Shown piece after piece: positions 1 through 9,634 of a stretch of 64,000 bases of DNA. The stretch spans positions 1,240,001 to 1,304,000 of the forward strand of contig NZ_CP127167.1 in the NCBI RefSeq assembly GCF_036288925.1. Reading direction: 5' to 3'. The notes beneath the pieces are model-generated. The model searched no databases and was not told the DNA's origin. It saw nothing but the letters and a program-made list of their open reading frames with translations. This stretch comes from Haemophilus parainfluenzae (lineage in GTDB: Bacteria; Pseudomonadota; Gammaproteobacteria; Enterobacterales; Pasteurellaceae). Made by a program: the position numbers and the translations under genes. Position 1 is the first letter of the stretch; each line of letters starts with the position of its first letter.

Positions 1-1
1 C

Positions 2-730
2 AAGCACAATGTGAAACCTGAAGAGTTGGTGGTATGGCATCAAAAATTAAAAGCAGAATTGACCGCACTTTTAGATTTTTCAGAAAGTGAAGAACGTCTG
101 ATTCTGGAAGAAAAAGCTGCCTTTGAGAAAATGCAACATACGGCAAAACAATTACATGAAAGTCGTAGCCAAGCTGCAGAGAAATTAGCACGACAGGTGA
201 CACATTCTATCAAATGCCTTGCAATGGAAAATGCCGAGTTTTTCATTGAAGTGAATTCGGATTTAGCTAAAGTAGCGGCAAATGGGGCAGATAATATCGT
301 CTTTACTTTACGCAGTAATCTAGGACAACAAGCGCAACCACTAGCAAAAGTGGCATCAGGTGGTGAATTGTCTCGTATTTCATTAGCGATTCAAGTATTA
401 ACATCAGATCAATCAGCGATTCCAACGTTAATCTTTGATGAGGTTGATGTTGGGATTAGTGGGAAAACCGCGAGCGTAGTGGGTAAATTATTGCGCCAAT
501 TAGGTGATAAATGCCAAGTGCTTTGTGTGACTCATTTACCACAAGTGGCATGCCACGGACATCATCAATTTAATGTTGAGAAATTTACCGTTGATGATAA
601 AACAGAAACTAAAATGACCGCACTTTCTCAAGAAGAGCGTATTCCTGCTCTTGCAAGATTACTCGGAGGCAGTGAAATTACGGATCTTGCTTTAGCAAAT
701 GCGCAAGAAATGTTAGATTTAGTCAAATAG
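2..730 (+). CDS. recN: DNA repair protein RecN, C-terminal part (cut by window start)
   Basis: RecN is an SMC-like ATPase that acts on DNA ends during double-strand break repair. Only the last 242 or so residues are in the window; the frame is already open at base 2. Visible are a stretch of helical coiled coil, the ABC signature SGGELSRISLA at about residue 115 of the visible part, and the Walker B segment LIFDEVDVGISG about 25 residues later, followed by the switch region VTHLPQVA. These are the C-terminal ATPase half. The gene ends 24 bases before the converging stop of the pabC-like gene. Identification is firm; nothing abnormal is seen. Confidence 0.95.
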   Translation, partial: KHNVKPEELVVWHQKLKAELTALLDFSESEERLILEEKAAFEKMQHTAKQLHESRSQAAEKLARQVTHSIKCLAMENAEFFIEVNSDLAKVAANGADNIVFTLRSNLGQQAQPLAKVASGGELSRISLAIQVLTSDQSAIPTLIFDEVDVGISGKTASVVGKLLRQLGDKCQVLCVTHLPQVACHGHHQFNVEKFTVDDKTETKMTALSQEERIPALARLLGGSEITDLALANAQEMLDLVK

Positions 731-753
731 AATGAAGTGAATGAATGGGCATT

Positions 754-1320
754 TTATAGCCCATTCAAGGCATTAATAACTCGAATTTCGTCAAACTGTT
801 CAAGTTGTTCTTGTCTAATTTCAATTTCTTGAAGTTGACCGGATTGCAATAGATATGTCCGTTGTGTGCCTTGTAATAAAGGGGTATTGGGGGTGAACCA
901 TTGACCGCCTTTTCTAAAGGCGAGATTGCCAATAGAGCAGTCTGTCACAAAGCCCTCTTTAATAATAATAATTTCATCAGCCTTTCCCTTTTGTGCAAAT
1001 AATGCATTGATAAGTTCACGATCAACATATTTGAGCGAATAGTCAATTTCATTACAGACTATGGGCTTGAATACACGATGTGTTTTCGGTATATATTCAA
1101 GGTATGAAATTTTAGTTTGATGAGCGTTGTAGTCAATTCGACAGCGAACAAGCTTATTATCTAGCTCCTTAGGGACTTGAATTAGATCTAAAAGATTAAA
1201 AAAAGTGACCGCACTTTTTCCATAATAAGTGATAAGGCTACGCTCATAGCGAGCTTGATGCAGAGCAATATTTTGAATTTTACCGTTTTCAATGGCGATG
1301 GTTTCAAATAAAGGGAACAT
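754..1320 (-). CDS. pabC: PabC-like aminotransferase class IV protein (aminodeoxychorismate lyase candidate)
   Basis: This 188-residue protein belongs to fold-type IV PLP enzymes. LKYVDRELIN near the middle corresponds to the PabC segment that holds the PLP lysine, and DCSIGNLAFRKGGQWFTP plus LLQGTQR match the cofactor and substrate-binding end of the family. It is shorter than E. coli PabC. Its ATG overlaps the TAA of the upstream pabB-like gene by one base, so the two are translationally coupled. The likely reaction is release of pyruvate from 4-amino-4-deoxychorismate to give p-aminobenzoate for folate. The pairing with pabB supports this; the exact substrate is inferred. Confidence 0.85.
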   Translation of the reverse strand: MFPLFETIAIENGKIQNIALHQARYERSLITYYGKSAVTFFNLLDLIQVPKELDNKLVRCRIDYNAHQTKISYLEYIPKTHRVFKPIVCNEIDYSLKYVDRELINALFAQKGKADEIIIIKEGFVTDCSIGNLAFRKGGQWFTPNTPLLQGTQRTYLLQSGQLQEIEIRQEQLEQFDEIRVINALNGL

Positions 1321-2294
1321 TACTTTTCCTTTTGAATTGGAAGGTAAACTTTGGCAATCAACTCTTGATATTCATCTTCAAGTTGGCTTTGAATGGTAAT
1401 GCCGCCACCACTACGAAAATAAAATTTATCATTTTTTTGTTCAATAAAGCGAATTGCGACGGCGCTATTTAGGTTTTCGCCATCAAAAATACCGAAAATT
1501 CCCGTGTAATAGCCTCGAGTTTGTTTTTCAGCTTGTTGAATAATGGAAACCGTTTTTTCTTTAGGCGCACCGCTAATCGAACCAGCGGGTAAAAGTTCAG
1601 CTAATATTGAGCCAATTGTATTTTGCCAATTATTTTCCAGTTCACCACAAATTTCTGAACTGGTTTGCAGTATTTCGCCTCGTTCTGTGTAAATACTATC
1701 GATGTAGCGAAAACGAGATACTCTGATGTTTTTTGCGACCATTGAAAGATCATTACGCATTAAATCTACAATGGTGTAATGTTCTCGTTGCTCTTTTTCA
1801 TCATTTAACAAATTCGCTTTGGCATTAGGCTGGTTCGCATCAATCGTTCCTTTCATGGGATACGTATAAATTTTGTTTTGTCGAATTTGTACAAAGGATT
1901 CAGGAGAAAAGCAGACAAATTGATCCTTAAAAAGTAATTTATAAGGCGCTTCAACCGAATGAAAAATTTGGCTTAGGTTGCCATTTAATTCGATTTCACT
2001 AGGATAAGTGAGATTGAGTAAATAGGAATTTCCTTTTTGTAATTCGTGTTGAACAAGATTAAATCCTTGTTTATAGTGATTTAACGAAATAGGCTTTTTC
2101 GTAATGAGAGATAAACCAATGTGCGGTTGATTTTCAACGATATTTTGGGCCTTTTGAATATTCCAATATATCCCTTGTTGAGTGGCAACGTTGAGAGGAT
2201 AAATTAAAGGTTTTTTCTGTTCAAAATCAATTAAGAAGAAAAAAGGTTGGCGTAATGCGCCATAAGCATTAGCTTGATGAATAAAAGTTTGCAT
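1320..2294 (-). CDS. pabB: Aminodeoxychorismate synthase component I (PabB-like)
   Basis: This is a 324-residue chorismate-utilising enzyme that would aminate chorismate with ammonia from a PabA-type glutaminase. Recognisable motifs are PMKGTID (the lysine of the PabB class), DLMRNDLSMVA, LLPAGSISGAPKEK and YYTGIFGIF. It is more than 100 residues shorter than E. coli PabB and lacks much of the N-terminal region, which is also my recollection of the H. influenzae homologue. It is transcribed with pabC and diverges from the pabA-like gene 90 bases away, so all three folate genes sit together. Confidence 0.9.
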   Translation of the reverse strand: MQTFIHQANAYGALRQPFFFLIDFEQKKPLIYPLNVATQQGIYWNIQKAQNIVENQPHIGLSLITKKPISLNHYKQGFNLVQHELQKGNSYLLNLTYPSEIELNGNLSQIFHSVEAPYKLLFKDQFVCFSPESFVQIRQNKIYTYPMKGTIDANQPNAKANLLNDEKEQREHYTIVDLMRNDLSMVAKNIRVSRFRYIDSIYTERGEILQTSSEICGELENNWQNTIGSILAELLPAGSISGAPKEKTVSIIQQAEKQTRGYYTGIFGIFDGENLNSAVAIRFIEQKNDKFYFRSGGGITIQSQLEDEYQELIAKVYLPIQKEK

Positions 2295-2385
2295 GAGTTG
2301 TAGATAAAAAAATAAAAAGGATTTTAACGCAGAATCGCTATAATGTTGAAATGAATTTAGTCACCGAATTATGGCACTAGCCCGT
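2295..2385. promoter_or_regulatory. Divergent promoter region between pabB and pabA-like genes
   Basis: A TATAAT hexamer at 2339-2344 on the plus strand is placed to start the pabA-like transcript near 2351, but no good -35 box is visible 17 bases upstream. No clear Shine-Dalgarno sequence precedes either candidate start of the pabA-like gene (2371 or 2386). Confidence 0.4.
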
Positions 2386-2961
2386 ATGAAAAAAATTTTA
2401 GTTATCAATAATCATGATTCTTTTACTTATAATTTAGTGGATCTCATTCGCCAATTACAGGTGAGTTTTGATGTGGTCAGTGTTGAAGATTTATCATTAG
2501 ATTGTGTGGAAAATTATACACATATTTTAATTTCTCCAGGACCAGATGTTCCAAGCGCATATCCACAATTATTTGCGATGTTAGAACGATTTTATCAAAC
2601 AAAGTCCATTTTAGGTGTTTGCTTAGGACATCAAACCCTTTGTGAATTCTTTGGCGGAGAGCTTTATAACTTGCCAAGTGTGCGTCATGGGCAAAAACGA
2701 CTCTTAAAAGTGCGGTCAAATTCAGGCTTATTTTTAGGGCTTCCTGCTCAATTTGAAATAGGTCTTTATCATTCTTGGGCAGTACAAAGTGAGAGTATGC
2801 CTGAGGTATTAGAAATTACAGCCGTTTGTGATGATGAAATCTTGATGGCAACACAGCATAAGAATTTACCTATTTTTTCAGTGCAATTTCATCCAGAGTC
2901 TTATATGTCAGAATTCGGTGAACAAATCTTACAAAATTGGTTAAATTTTAAAAATACTTGA
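2386..2961 (+). CDS. pabA: Glutamine amidotransferase, PabA/TrpG family
   Basis: This is a class I glutaminase that would supply ammonia to the adjacent PabB-like protein (or to anthranilate synthase). The catalytic cysteine lies in GVCLGHQTLCEFFGG and the histidine-glutamate pair in SVQFHPESYMSEFG. The start at 2386 is chosen because MKKILVINNHDSFTYNL matches the usual family N-terminus; an in-frame ATG 15 bases earlier adds MALAR and cannot be excluded. It is divergent from pabB-pabC, and this position favours folate over tryptophan synthesis. Confidence 0.88.
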   Translation: MKKILVINNHDSFTYNLVDLIRQLQVSFDVVSVEDLSLDCVENYTHILISPGPDVPSAYPQLFAMLERFYQTKSILGVCLGHQTLCEFFGGELYNLPSVRHGQKRLLKVRSNSGLFLGLPAQFEIGLYHSWAVQSESMPEVLEITAVCDDEILMATQHKNLPIFSVQFHPESYMSEFGEQILQNWLNFKNT

Positions 2962-2970
2962 TGGAAATAC

Positions 2971-3022
2971 TTGAAGATTATCCTAAAATACGTATTATAG
3001 ACGTCTATACGTCAATACATCC
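2971..3022 (+). promoter_or_regulatory. metK promoter with three tandem MetJ boxes
   Basis: TTGAAG (2971-2976) and TATTAT (2993-2998), spaced 16 bases, form a plausible promoter. Directly after the -10 come three abutting 8-mers, AGACGTCT (2999-3006), ATACGTCA (3007-3014) and ATACATCC (3015-3022). The first equals the classic met box and the others are degenerate copies. MetJ with S-adenosylmethionine binding here would block initiation, giving feedback control by the product of metK. Confidence 0.8.
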
Positions 3023-3039
3023 AAAAAAGAAGAGAACTT

Positions 3040-4194
3040 ATGTCTAGCTATTTATTTACTTCTGAATCTGTTTCAGAAGGACATCCAGATAAAATTGCCG
3101 ATCAAATTTCTGATGCAGTACTTGATGAAATTTTAAAACAAGATCCTAAAGCACGTGTGGCTTGTGAGACCTATGTCAAAACAGGGATGGCGTTAGTCGG
3201 TGGTGAAATTACCACATCAGCATGGGTTGATATTGAAAACCTTACTCGACAAGTGATTTGTGATATTGGTTACAAACATTCTGAAATGGGTTTTGATGGT
3301 AATTCTTGTGCTGTATTAAATGCGATCGGTAAGCAATCATCAGATATTAATCAAGGTGTGGATCGTGAGAATCCATTGGATCAAGGTGCGGGTGATCAAG
3401 GGATTATGTTTGGTTATGCGACAAATGAAACCGAAGTTTTAATGCCAGCGGCGATTACTTATGCACACCGTTTAATGGAAAAACAAGCCGAAGTGCGTAA
3501 AAGCGGAAAACTCGCGTGGTTACGCCCAGATGCGAAAAGCCAAGTGACCTTAAAATACGAAGATAACAAAATCGTGGGTGTGGATGCGGTAGTGCTTTCT
3601 ACACAACATAGCGAAGAAGTCTCACAAAAAGAAATTTATGAAGGGGTGATGGAAGAAATCATCAAGCCAATTTTACCAAGCCAGTGGTTATCTCAACAAA
3701 CAAAATATTTCATTAACCCAACCGGTCGTTTTGTAATTGGTGGTCCAATGGGTGACTGTGGCTTAACGGGGCGTAAAATCATTGTCGATACCTACGGTGG
3801 CGCGGCTCGTCATGGTGGCGGAGCCTTCTCAGGTAAAGATCCATCAAAAGTAGACCGTTCAGCCGCTTATGCCGCACGTTATGTGGCCAAAAATATTGTT
3901 GCAGCAGGTCTTGCAGATCGTTGTGAAATTCAACTTTCTTATGCAATTGGCGTGGCTGAGCCAACTTCTATCATGGTAGAAACTTTCGGTACAGGAAAAG
4001 TATCAAACGAAGTATTGGTTAAGTTAGTACGTGAATTTTTTGATTTGCGTCCTTATGGTTTAATTAAAATGTTAAATTTAATTCAACCAATCTATCGCCA
4101 AACTGCAGCGTATGGACACTTCGGCCGTGAACAATTCCCATGGGAAAAAGTAGATCGCGCTGAAGAATTGCGAGCAGCAGCGGGTCTAAAATAA
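3040..4194 (+). CDS. metK: S-adenosylmethionine synthetase
   Basis: MetK makes S-adenosylmethionine from methionine and ATP in the cytoplasm. It is 384 residues, the normal length. Signature segments seen are [19 protein letters not shown] at the N-terminus, [32 protein letters not shown] and the C-terminal domain ending near [12 protein letters not shown]. An AAGAGA ribosome site precedes the ATG at 3040. It is a single gene with its own MetJ-type operator and an intrinsic terminator immediately downstream. Confidence 0.98.
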   Translation: MSSYLFTSESVSEGHPDKIADQISDAVLDEILKQDPKARVACETYVKTGMALVGGEITTSAWVDIENLTRQVICDIGYKHSEMGFDGNSCAVLNAIGKQSSDINQGVDRENPLDQGAGDQGIMFGYATNETEVLMPAAITYAHRLMEKQAEVRKSGKLAWLRPDAKSQVTLKYEDNKIVGVDAVVLSTQHSEEVSQKEIYEGVMEEIIKPILPSQWLSQQTKYFINPTGRFVIGGPMGDCGLTGRKIIVDTYGGAARHGGGAFSGKDPSKVDRSAAYAARYVAKNIVAAGLADRCEIQLSYAIGVAEPTSIMVETFGTGKVSNEVLVKLVREFFDLRPYGLIKMLNLIQPIYRQTAAYGHFGREQFPWEKVDRAEELRAAAGLK

Positions 4195-4214
4195 GTGAAT
4201 TAAATGTATATAAT

Positions 4215-4242
4215 AAAAACCGCTAATTTAGCGGTTTTTGTT
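4215..4242 (+). terminator. Intrinsic terminator after metK
   Basis: Perfect 10-bp inverted repeat AAAAACCGCT / AGCGGTTTTT (4215-4224, 4230-4239) with a 5-base loop, followed by GTTT. Confidence 0.85.
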
Positions 4243-4250
4243 TACTAAAC

Positions 4251-4775
4251 ATGATGATGTCATCTCAAACTCAGTTTCGGCATTTAAAAATGCAGGTACA
4301 GCGCAAACTTGCAGAAACATTACAATTGGCTGAAAATCACTTTCAACGGAAATTTCCTATTCCGACAATCAGTTATGACTTGCGAGGTGTAAAAGCTGGC
4401 GTTGCATACTTGCAGAAAAATCAGATTAAGTTTAACCGCACTTTGCTACTCGAGAATTCAGATGAATTTATTCGTCAGGTAGTTCCCCATGAATTAGCTC
4501 ATCTTATTGTGTATCAAGTATTTGGTCAGGTGAAACCGCATGGACGGGAATGGCAAGCAGTGATGACACAGTTATTTAATCTCTCTGCTGATACTTGTCA
4601 TCAATTTGATGTGGAAAGTGTACAAGGTAAAATGTTTACTTATCAGTGTGAATGTCAGACGCATTATTTAACGATTCGTCGGCATAATCGTATTCAGCGC
4701 AATAAAATTATCTATTTATGTCGAAAATGCCAAGGAAAATTATTTTTTCATGGTGAAAATAAGTCAGTGATGTGA
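4251..4775 (+). CDS. sprT: SprT family zinc metalloprotein
   Basis: SprT proteins are SprT/Spartan-like zinc peptidase-fold proteins of uncertain role in bacteria. The active-site HELAH lies in [16 protein letters not shown] at about residue 80, and a C-terminal zinc ribbon has CEC and CRKC pairs. The gene begins with three consecutive ATG codons (4251, 4254, 4257); which is used cannot be decided because no strong ribosome site is present. It is 174 residues from the first ATG, normal for the family. Confidence 0.9.
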   Translation: MMMSSQTQFRHLKMQVQRKLAETLQLAENHFQRKFPIPTISYDLRGVKAGVAYLQKNQIKFNRTLLLENSDEFIRQVVPHELAHLIVYQVFGQVKPHGREWQAVMTQLFNLSADTCHQFDVESVQGKMFTYQCECQTHYLTIRRHNRIQRNKIIYLCRKCQGKLFFHGENKSVM

Positions 4776-4817
4776 TATATTTTTGAGTATTTTCAATCAA
4801 ATAGCAGGAGTTATCCA

Positions 4818-5336
4818 ATGAAAAAGTCATTATTAGCTATTGTTGTCGGGGCATTCGCAGTGGCTTCAACAGCAAATGCAGGTTTATATGCGGAAGGCGA
4901 TATAGGTCTTTCAAAAACTAAATTGAGCCATGGTGGTTCAAGCAAAACGAAAGTTGAGCCTCGTGTAGCAGTAGGTTATAAATTAGGTAATGTGAGCGTA
5001 GCAGGTGATTATACTCATCATGGCAGCTTTCAAGGCACTAAAGTTCAAGGCGTCGGAGCAACAGTATTTTATGGTTTTGATACTAACTCTCAAATTGAGC
5101 CTTATGTTGGCGCTCGTTTAGCGGCAAACCGTTTTAAATTTGAAGAACGGGCAGATCAACGCTATAAAAGCTCTTCTGAAACTAAAGTAGGCTATGGTAT
5201 CGTAGCGGGGGCTAAATATAAATTAGCCGAAAAGGTGTATGCAAACGGTGGTTTAGAATATAACCGTTTAGGTAGCTTTGACGACACTAAAGTGAATAAT
5301 TACGGTGCAAAAGTAGGTGTAGGTTACGAATTCTAA
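4818..5336 (+). CDS. Opacity (Opa)-family outer membrane porin
   Basis: This is a 172-residue exported protein. Residues 1-21 form a Sec signal peptide ending STANA, and the mature part has alternating polar/apolar beta segments (YAEGDIGLSKTKL, VAVGYKLGNVSVAGDYTH, YGIVAGAKYKL) and a terminal aromatic residue (GVGYEF), as in 8-stranded outer membrane barrels. It resembles the Opa-like proteins of Haemophilus. No tetranucleotide repeat tract that would make it phase-variable is seen. AGGAG lies 7 bases before the ATG. Function (adhesion or small porin) is not shown by the sequence. Confidence 0.85.
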   Translation: MKKSLLAIVVGAFAVASTANAGLYAEGDIGLSKTKLSHGGSSKTKVEPRVAVGYKLGNVSVAGDYTHHGSFQGTKVQGVGATVFYGFDTNSQIEPYVGARLAANRFKFEERADQRYKSSSETKVGYGIVAGAKYKLAEKVYANGGLEYNRLGSFDDTKVNNYGAKVGVGYEF

Positions 5337-5380
5337 TTTTTAGAGTACCCAAAACCTCCTTAAGAAAACACTTTTGGTTT

Positions 5381-5412
5381 AACGGTGATTGCTTATAGTA
5401 ATCACCGTTATT
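5381..5412 (+). terminator. Hairpin downstream of the Opa-like gene
   Basis: Inverted repeat AACGGTGATT / AATCACCGTT (5381-5390, 5400-5409); the T-run is weak. Confidence 0.6.
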
Positions 5413-5481
5413 CATTTCTAAATATTTTAGGAAAATGTTTGAATAAAATACGGTGAAAATTCACCGCACTTTGCTTTTCCC

Positions 5482-5512
5482 CTTGAAATCTTTCTTTTTA
5501 TTCTTATATCTG
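5482..5512 (+). promoter_or_regulatory. Candidate heat-shock promoter of htpG
   Basis: CTTGAAA at 5482-5488 equals the sigma-32 -35 core. About 14 bases downstream TTCTTATAT occupies the place of the C-rich sigma-32 -10 element but matches it poorly. A heat-shock promoter is expected for htpG; the -10 assignment is weak. Confidence 0.45.
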
Positions 5513-5548
5513 TAACGTTCAATTTTTATCTTTATGAAGGAAAAAATT

Positions 5549-7429
5549 ATGTCACAAAATCAAGAAACTCGCGGCTTCCAATCTGAAGTCAAACAACTTC
5601 TCCAATTAATGATTCATTCTTTGTATTCCAACAAAGAAATTTTCTTACGTGAATTAATTTCTAATGCCTCTGATGCGGCAGATAAATTACGCTTTAAAGC
5701 ACTTTCCAACCCTGCTTTATATGAAGGCGATGGCGACTTGCGTGTGCGCGTTAGCTTTGATGCGGATAAAGGCACTATCACAATTAGTGATAACGGCATT
5801 GGTATGACTCGTGAGCAAGTCATCGATCATTTGGGGACGATTGCAAAATCAGGAACAAAAGAATTTTTAACCGCACTTGGCCAAGATCAAGCAAAAAACA
5901 GCCAGCTTATTGGGCAGTTTGGTGTGGGTTTTTATTCAGCTTTTATTGTGGCAGATAAAGTGACTGTAAAAACTAGATCGGCTGGCGAAGAGGCGGATAA
6001 AGCAGTACTTTGGGAATCTGCTGGCGAAGGCGAATATTCAGTGGCGGATATTGAGAAAAAAAACCGTGGCACAGATGTGATTTTGCACTTACGTGAAGAT
6101 GAAAAAGAATTTTTAAACGAATGGCGTTTGCGTGAAATTATCGGTAAATATTCTGACCATATTGGCTTACCAGTGGAAATGCTGACGAAAGAATACGATG
6201 ATGAAGGCAAAGAGTGCGGTGAAAAATGGGAGAAAATTAATAAATCCGATGCACTTTGGACGCGTTCTAAAAATGATGTCTCCGATGAGGAATACAAAGA
6301 GTTTTATAAGCACTTAAGCCATGATTTTGCAGATCCTGTGACTTGGGCGCATAACAAAGTTGAAGGAAATCAAGCATATACTAGCTTGCTTTATGTGCCA
6401 GCTAAAGCACCTTGGGATTTATTTAATCGCGAACATAAACACGGTTTAAAACTTTATGTTCAACGTGTATTTATTATGGATGATGCTGAACAATTTATGC
6501 CGAATTATCTCCGTTTTATGCGTGGTTTAATCGATAGCAATGACTTGCCATTAAATGTATCTCGTGAAATTTTACAAGATAACAAAATTACGGCTGCATT
6601 ACGCAAAGCATTAACTAAGCGTTCATTACAAATGCTAGAAAAATTAGCAAAAGATGATGCAGAAAAATATCTTCAATTCTGGAAAGAGTTTGGTTTAGTC
6701 TTGAAAGAAGGCCCAGCAGAAGATTTTTCTAATAAAGAAACTGTTGCGAAGTTATTACGTTTTGCTTCAACGCATAATGATAGCAACGAACAAACTGTCT
6801 CTTTAGAAGATTACATATCGCGTATGAAAGAGGGGCAAAAAGCTATCTATTACATTACAGCTGATAGTTATGTTGCAGCGAAAAATAGCCCGCACTTGGA
6901 ATTATTCAATAAAAAAGGCATTGAGGTTTTATTGCTTTCCGATCGCATTGATGAATGGATGTTAAGCTATTTAACTGAATTTGACGGTAAACCATTACAA
7001 AGTATCACAAAAGCCGATTTGGATTTAGGCGATTTAGCGGATAAAGAATCTGAAACACAAAAACAACAAGATGAAGCCTTTGGTAGTTTTATTGAGCGTG
7101 TGAAAAACTTGCTTGGTGAACGCGTAAAAACGGTGCGTTTAACTCACAATTTAACGGATACACCAGCGGTAGTTTCTACGGATAATGATCAAATGACGAC
7201 CCAAATGGCGAAATTGTTTGCAGCCGCAGGGCAGCCTGTACCAGAAGTAAAATACACCTTTGAACTTAATCCAGAACACTATTTAGTAAAAAAAGTGGCT
7301 GATATTGCAGATGAAACTGAATTTGCTGATTGGGTGGAATTATTACTTGAACAAGCTATGTTAGCAGAGTGCGGATCGTTGGAAAATCCAGCTGTGTTTA
7401 TTAAACGCATAAATAAATTATTAGGCTAA
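5549..7429 (+). CDS. htpG: Chaperone protein HtpG (Hsp90)
   Basis: HtpG is the bacterial Hsp90 chaperone, a cytosolic ATPase homodimer. From the start at 5549 it is 626 residues, normal for the family. The GHKL ATP-binding elements are clear: [31 protein letters not shown] and [15 protein letters not shown]. The middle domain contains [19 protein letters not shown] and [11 protein letters not shown]. An upstream in-frame ATG at 5534 is rejected because the AAGGA ribosome site for 5549 lies within the codons it would add. Confidence 0.97.
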   Translation: MSQNQETRGFQSEVKQLLQLMIHSLYSNKEIFLRELISNASDAADKLRFKALSNPALYEGDGDLRVRVSFDADKGTITISDNGIGMTREQVIDHLGTIAKSGTKEFLTALGQDQAKNSQLIGQFGVGFYSAFIVADKVTVKTRSAGEEADKAVLWESAGEGEYSVADIEKKNRGTDVILHLREDEKEFLNEWRLREIIGKYSDHIGLPVEMLTKEYDDEGKECGEKWEKINKSDALWTRSKNDVSDEEYKEFYKHLSHDFADPVTWAHNKVEGNQAYTSLLYVPAKAPWDLFNREHKHGLKLYVQRVFIMDDAEQFMPNYLRFMRGLIDSNDLPLNVSREILQDNKITAALRKALTKRSLQMLEKLAKDDAEKYLQFWKEFGLVLKEGPAEDFSNKETVAKLLRFASTHNDSNEQTVSLEDYISRMKEGQKAIYYITADSYVAAKNSPHLELFNKKGIEVLLLSDRIDEWMLSYLTEFDGKPLQSITKADLDLGDLADKESETQKQQDEAFGSFIERVKNLLGERVKTVRLTHNLTDTPAVVSTDNDQMTTQMAKLFAAAGQPVPEVKYTFELNPEHYLVKKVADIADETEFADWVELLLEQAMLAECGSLENPAVFIKRINKLLG

Positions 7430-7437
7430 CTAAAAAT

Positions 7438-7466
7438 AAATAAGCCCGATTAAATCGGGCTTATTT
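7438..7466. terminator. Bidirectional terminator between htpG and the toxin-like gene
   Basis: Perfect 13-bp inverted repeat AAATAAGCCCGAT / ATCGGGCTTATTT with a 3-base loop; T-rich on both strands. It overlaps the last codons of the minus-strand gene. Confidence 0.85.
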
Positions 7467-7817
7467 ATTGGGATAGTATTTAGGATAATCCTCAATCCAT
7501 TTTTTCATTGTTTTTTGTTGCTTGAGTGTATTCGCAAAATTAAATGTTTTTCGTTTATTATTAAATTTAGCACCTAAAATAATGACTTTTCTTTCGTCTT
7601 CGGCCACTTCATATAAAAAATAGATATTATTTATTGTAATGTATTTATAGCCAGTTTTTCCCCAGAACGGTCTAAGTTGCGGGATATTCGTTAAAATCAT
7701 TTTTAGTTTATCAAGATCATCTTGAGTTAGATAAGTCACGATAAATTGTTTTAGAAGATCTTTTTCAAGGCAATCCTCTGATGTTTCAGCAATATAAACA
7801 TCGTATGTTGGCAGCAT
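7461..7817 (-). CDS. Putative toxin of a two-gene toxin-antitoxin-like pair
   Basis: This 118-residue basic protein contains beta-strand-like segments such as KYITINNIYFLYEVAEDERKVIIL, reminiscent of RelE/ParE-fold toxins, but no family could be assigned with certainty. The ATG at 7817 is chosen because AGGG lies 6 bases upstream, overlapping the stop of the preceding 55-residue gene; a TTG at 7823 is also in frame. The gap to the upstream small gene is only 8 bases. The small-partner-first arrangement, size and basic character suggest a type II pair; this is inference. Confidence 0.55.
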   Translation of the reverse strand: MLPTYDVYIAETSEDCLEKDLLKQFIVTYLTQDDLDKLKMILTNIPQLRPFWGKTGYKYITINNIYFLYEVAEDERKVIILGAKFNNKRKTFNFANTLKQQKTMKKWIEDYPKYYPNK

Positions 7818-7825
7818 AATCAACC

Positions 7826-7993
7826 CTATTTTTTAAAATTGAATGGCTCAATTTTATGATTTAAAATAGCTTGCCAAGCTTCCGAACTTGCTTTTGCAGC
7901 TAATTGTCGTTCTTCCAAACTAAAAGCGTATTCTTCCTTGTCTTTTTTTTGCGTTTTGAGTAAATCAGAAATTTGTTCAAAAGTGAGTTCCAT
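7826..7993 (-). CDS. Small 55-residue putative antitoxin
   Basis: The reading frame starts MELTFEQISDLLKTQKK and ends EPFNFKK. It is acidic at the start, helical in appearance (SLEERQLAAKASSEAWQAIL) and is preceded by AAGGAGT about 8 bases before the ATG. It lies immediately upstream of the putative toxin gene and is probably cotranscribed. No named antitoxin family is recognised. Confidence 0.6.
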   Translation of the reverse strand: MELTFEQISDLLKTQKKDKEEYAFSLEERQLAAKASSEAWQAILNHKIEPFNFKK

Positions 7994-8127
7994 TTGAGAC
8001 TCCTTACTGTGAATATTGACAATATTATGCCTGACTAAGTGACTTTTTTCATCTGTTTTTTCATCGAATTGTTGCTCGTTTTTCAGGTATAATGCTGTAA
8101 TTAAATGGCGAGAAAAGAGAGAAAAAT

Positions 8128-8472
8128 ATGATTACAGTTTACGGCATTAAAAATTGCGATACAGTGAAGAAAGCATTGAAATGGTTGGCGGATCACAATA
8201 TTGAACACAAACTTCATGACTACCGTGTTGATGGGTTAGATTTGAATTTTTTAACTCAAGCGAAAGCTCAATTTGGCTGGGAGGTATTGGTCAATAAACG
8301 CAGTACAACTTGGCGTAATTTGGATGAGCGAGTTAAAAATTCTCTTGATCAAACGACCGCACTTTCCGTGTTGGAGGAAAATCCAACCTTAATTAAACGC
8401 CCAATTATTTTACAAGATGGAAAGGCATTAATTGGTTTTAATGAGAAGGAATATCAGGCTGCTTTTGCCTAG
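8128..8472 (+). CDS. yffB: ArsC/Spx-family protein YffB
   Basis: This 114-residue thioredoxin-fold protein begins ITVYGIKNCDTVKKALKWL, where a single cysteine replaces the CxxC of thioredoxins. That is typical of YffB, a glutathione-dependent reductase candidate. KRPIILQDGKALIGF matches the cis-proline region of the ArsC family. AGAGAGAAAA precedes the start and a TATAAT box lies at 8088-8093. It is followed 27 bases later by dapE and is probably cotranscribed. Confidence 0.88.
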   Translation: MITVYGIKNCDTVKKALKWLADHNIEHKLHDYRVDGLDLNFLTQAKAQFGWEVLVNKRSTTWRNLDERVKNSLDQTTALSVLEENPTLIKRPIILQDGKALIGFNEKEYQAAFA

Positions 8473-8499
8473 AGTGCGGTTATTTTCTTAGGAGTTTTT

Positions 8500-9633
8500 A
8501 TGAGAGAAAAAGTGATTTCGTTGGCGCAAGATTTAATTCGCCGCCCGTCTATTAGCCCGAATGACGAAGGCTGTCAGCAAATTATTGCCGAACGTTTAGA
8601 AAAATTAGGTTTTCAAATTGAATGGATGCCTTTTAATGATACGTTGAATTTATGGGCAAAACACGGAACGGGTGAGCCAGTTATTGCTTTTGCAGGTCAT
8701 ACGGATGTTGTGCCTACTGGTGATGAAAATCAATGGTCGTATTCTCCGTTTTCTGCTGAGATTATTGATGGCATGCTTTATGGGCGTGGTGCGGCGGATA
8801 TGAAAGGATCCCTTGCAGCAATGATTGTGGCGACGGAAGAATATGTAAAAGCAAATCCTAATCATAAGGGCACAATTGCATTATTGATCACCGCTGATGA
8901 AGAGGCCGCCGCGAAAGATGGTACAGTACGTGTTGTCGAAACCTTAATGGCACGCGGTGATAAAATTACTTATTGCATGGTAGGCGAGCCGTCTAGCTCG
9001 AAAACATTGGGTGATGTGGTTAAAAATGGCCGTCGTGGGTCGATTACAGGTAATCTCTACATTCAAGGTATTCAAGGTCATGTAGCTTATCCTCATTTAG
9101 CGGAAAACCCAATTCATAAAGCCGCCCCTTTCTTGCAGGAATTAACCACCTATCAATGGGATAATGGTAACGAATTTTTCCCGCCAACCAGTTTGCAAAT
9201 TGCGAATATTCATGCAGGCACAGGGAGTAATAATGTCATCCCAGGTGAGCTTTATGTGCAATTCAATTTACGTTATTGTACGGAAGTTACAGACAAAAGC
9301 ATTAAGCAGAAAGTGGCAGAAATGCTCGAAAAGCATGGTTTGAAATACCGTATTGATTGGAATTTATCAGGTAAACCATTTTTAACTAAACCAGGCAAAT
9401 TATTAGATGCATTAACGACGGCAATTGAGCAAACAACCGGTATTACGCCACAATCAGAAACTGGCGGTGGTACCTCTGACGGACGTTTTATTGCATTGAT
9501 GGGCGCTGAAGTTGTGGAATTTGGACCGCTTAATGCAACGATTCATAAAGTAAATGAATGTGTAAACGTTGATGATCTTGCCAAGTGCGGTCAAATTTAT
9601 CATCAAATGTTAATGAATTTATTGGATAAATAA
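8500..9633 (+). CDS. dapE: Succinyl-diaminopimelate desuccinylase
   Basis: DapE hydrolyses N-succinyl-LL-diaminopimelate to LL-diaminopimelate for lysine and peptidoglycan synthesis. It is a 377-residue M20-family zinc enzyme with metal ligands in [11 protein letters not shown] and [10 protein letters not shown], the catalytic acid in [12 protein letters not shown], and the C-terminal zinc ligand in [17 protein letters not shown] precedes the ATG. It is followed after one base by the M15 peptidase gene. Confidence 0.97.
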   Translation: MREKVISLAQDLIRRPSISPNDEGCQQIIAERLEKLGFQIEWMPFNDTLNLWAKHGTGEPVIAFAGHTDVVPTGDENQWSYSPFSAEIIDGMLYGRGAADMKGSLAAMIVATEEYVKANPNHKGTIALLITADEEAAAKDGTVRVVETLMARGDKITYCMVGEPSSSKTLGDVVKNGRRGSITGNLYIQGIQGHVAYPHLAENPIHKAAPFLQELTTYQWDNGNEFFPPTSLQIANIHAGTGSNNVIPGELYVQFNLRYCTEVTDKSIKQKVAEMLEKHGLKYRIDWNLSGKPFLTKPGKLLDALTTAIEQTTGITPQSETGGGTSDGRFIALMGAEVVEFGPLNATIHKVNECVNVDDLAKCGQIYHQMLMNLLDK

Positions 9634-9634
9634 G

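Noticed and set aside
4818..5336. Phase-variable expression of the Opa-like gene
   Set aside because: No simple sequence repeat is present in the promoter or 5' coding region.
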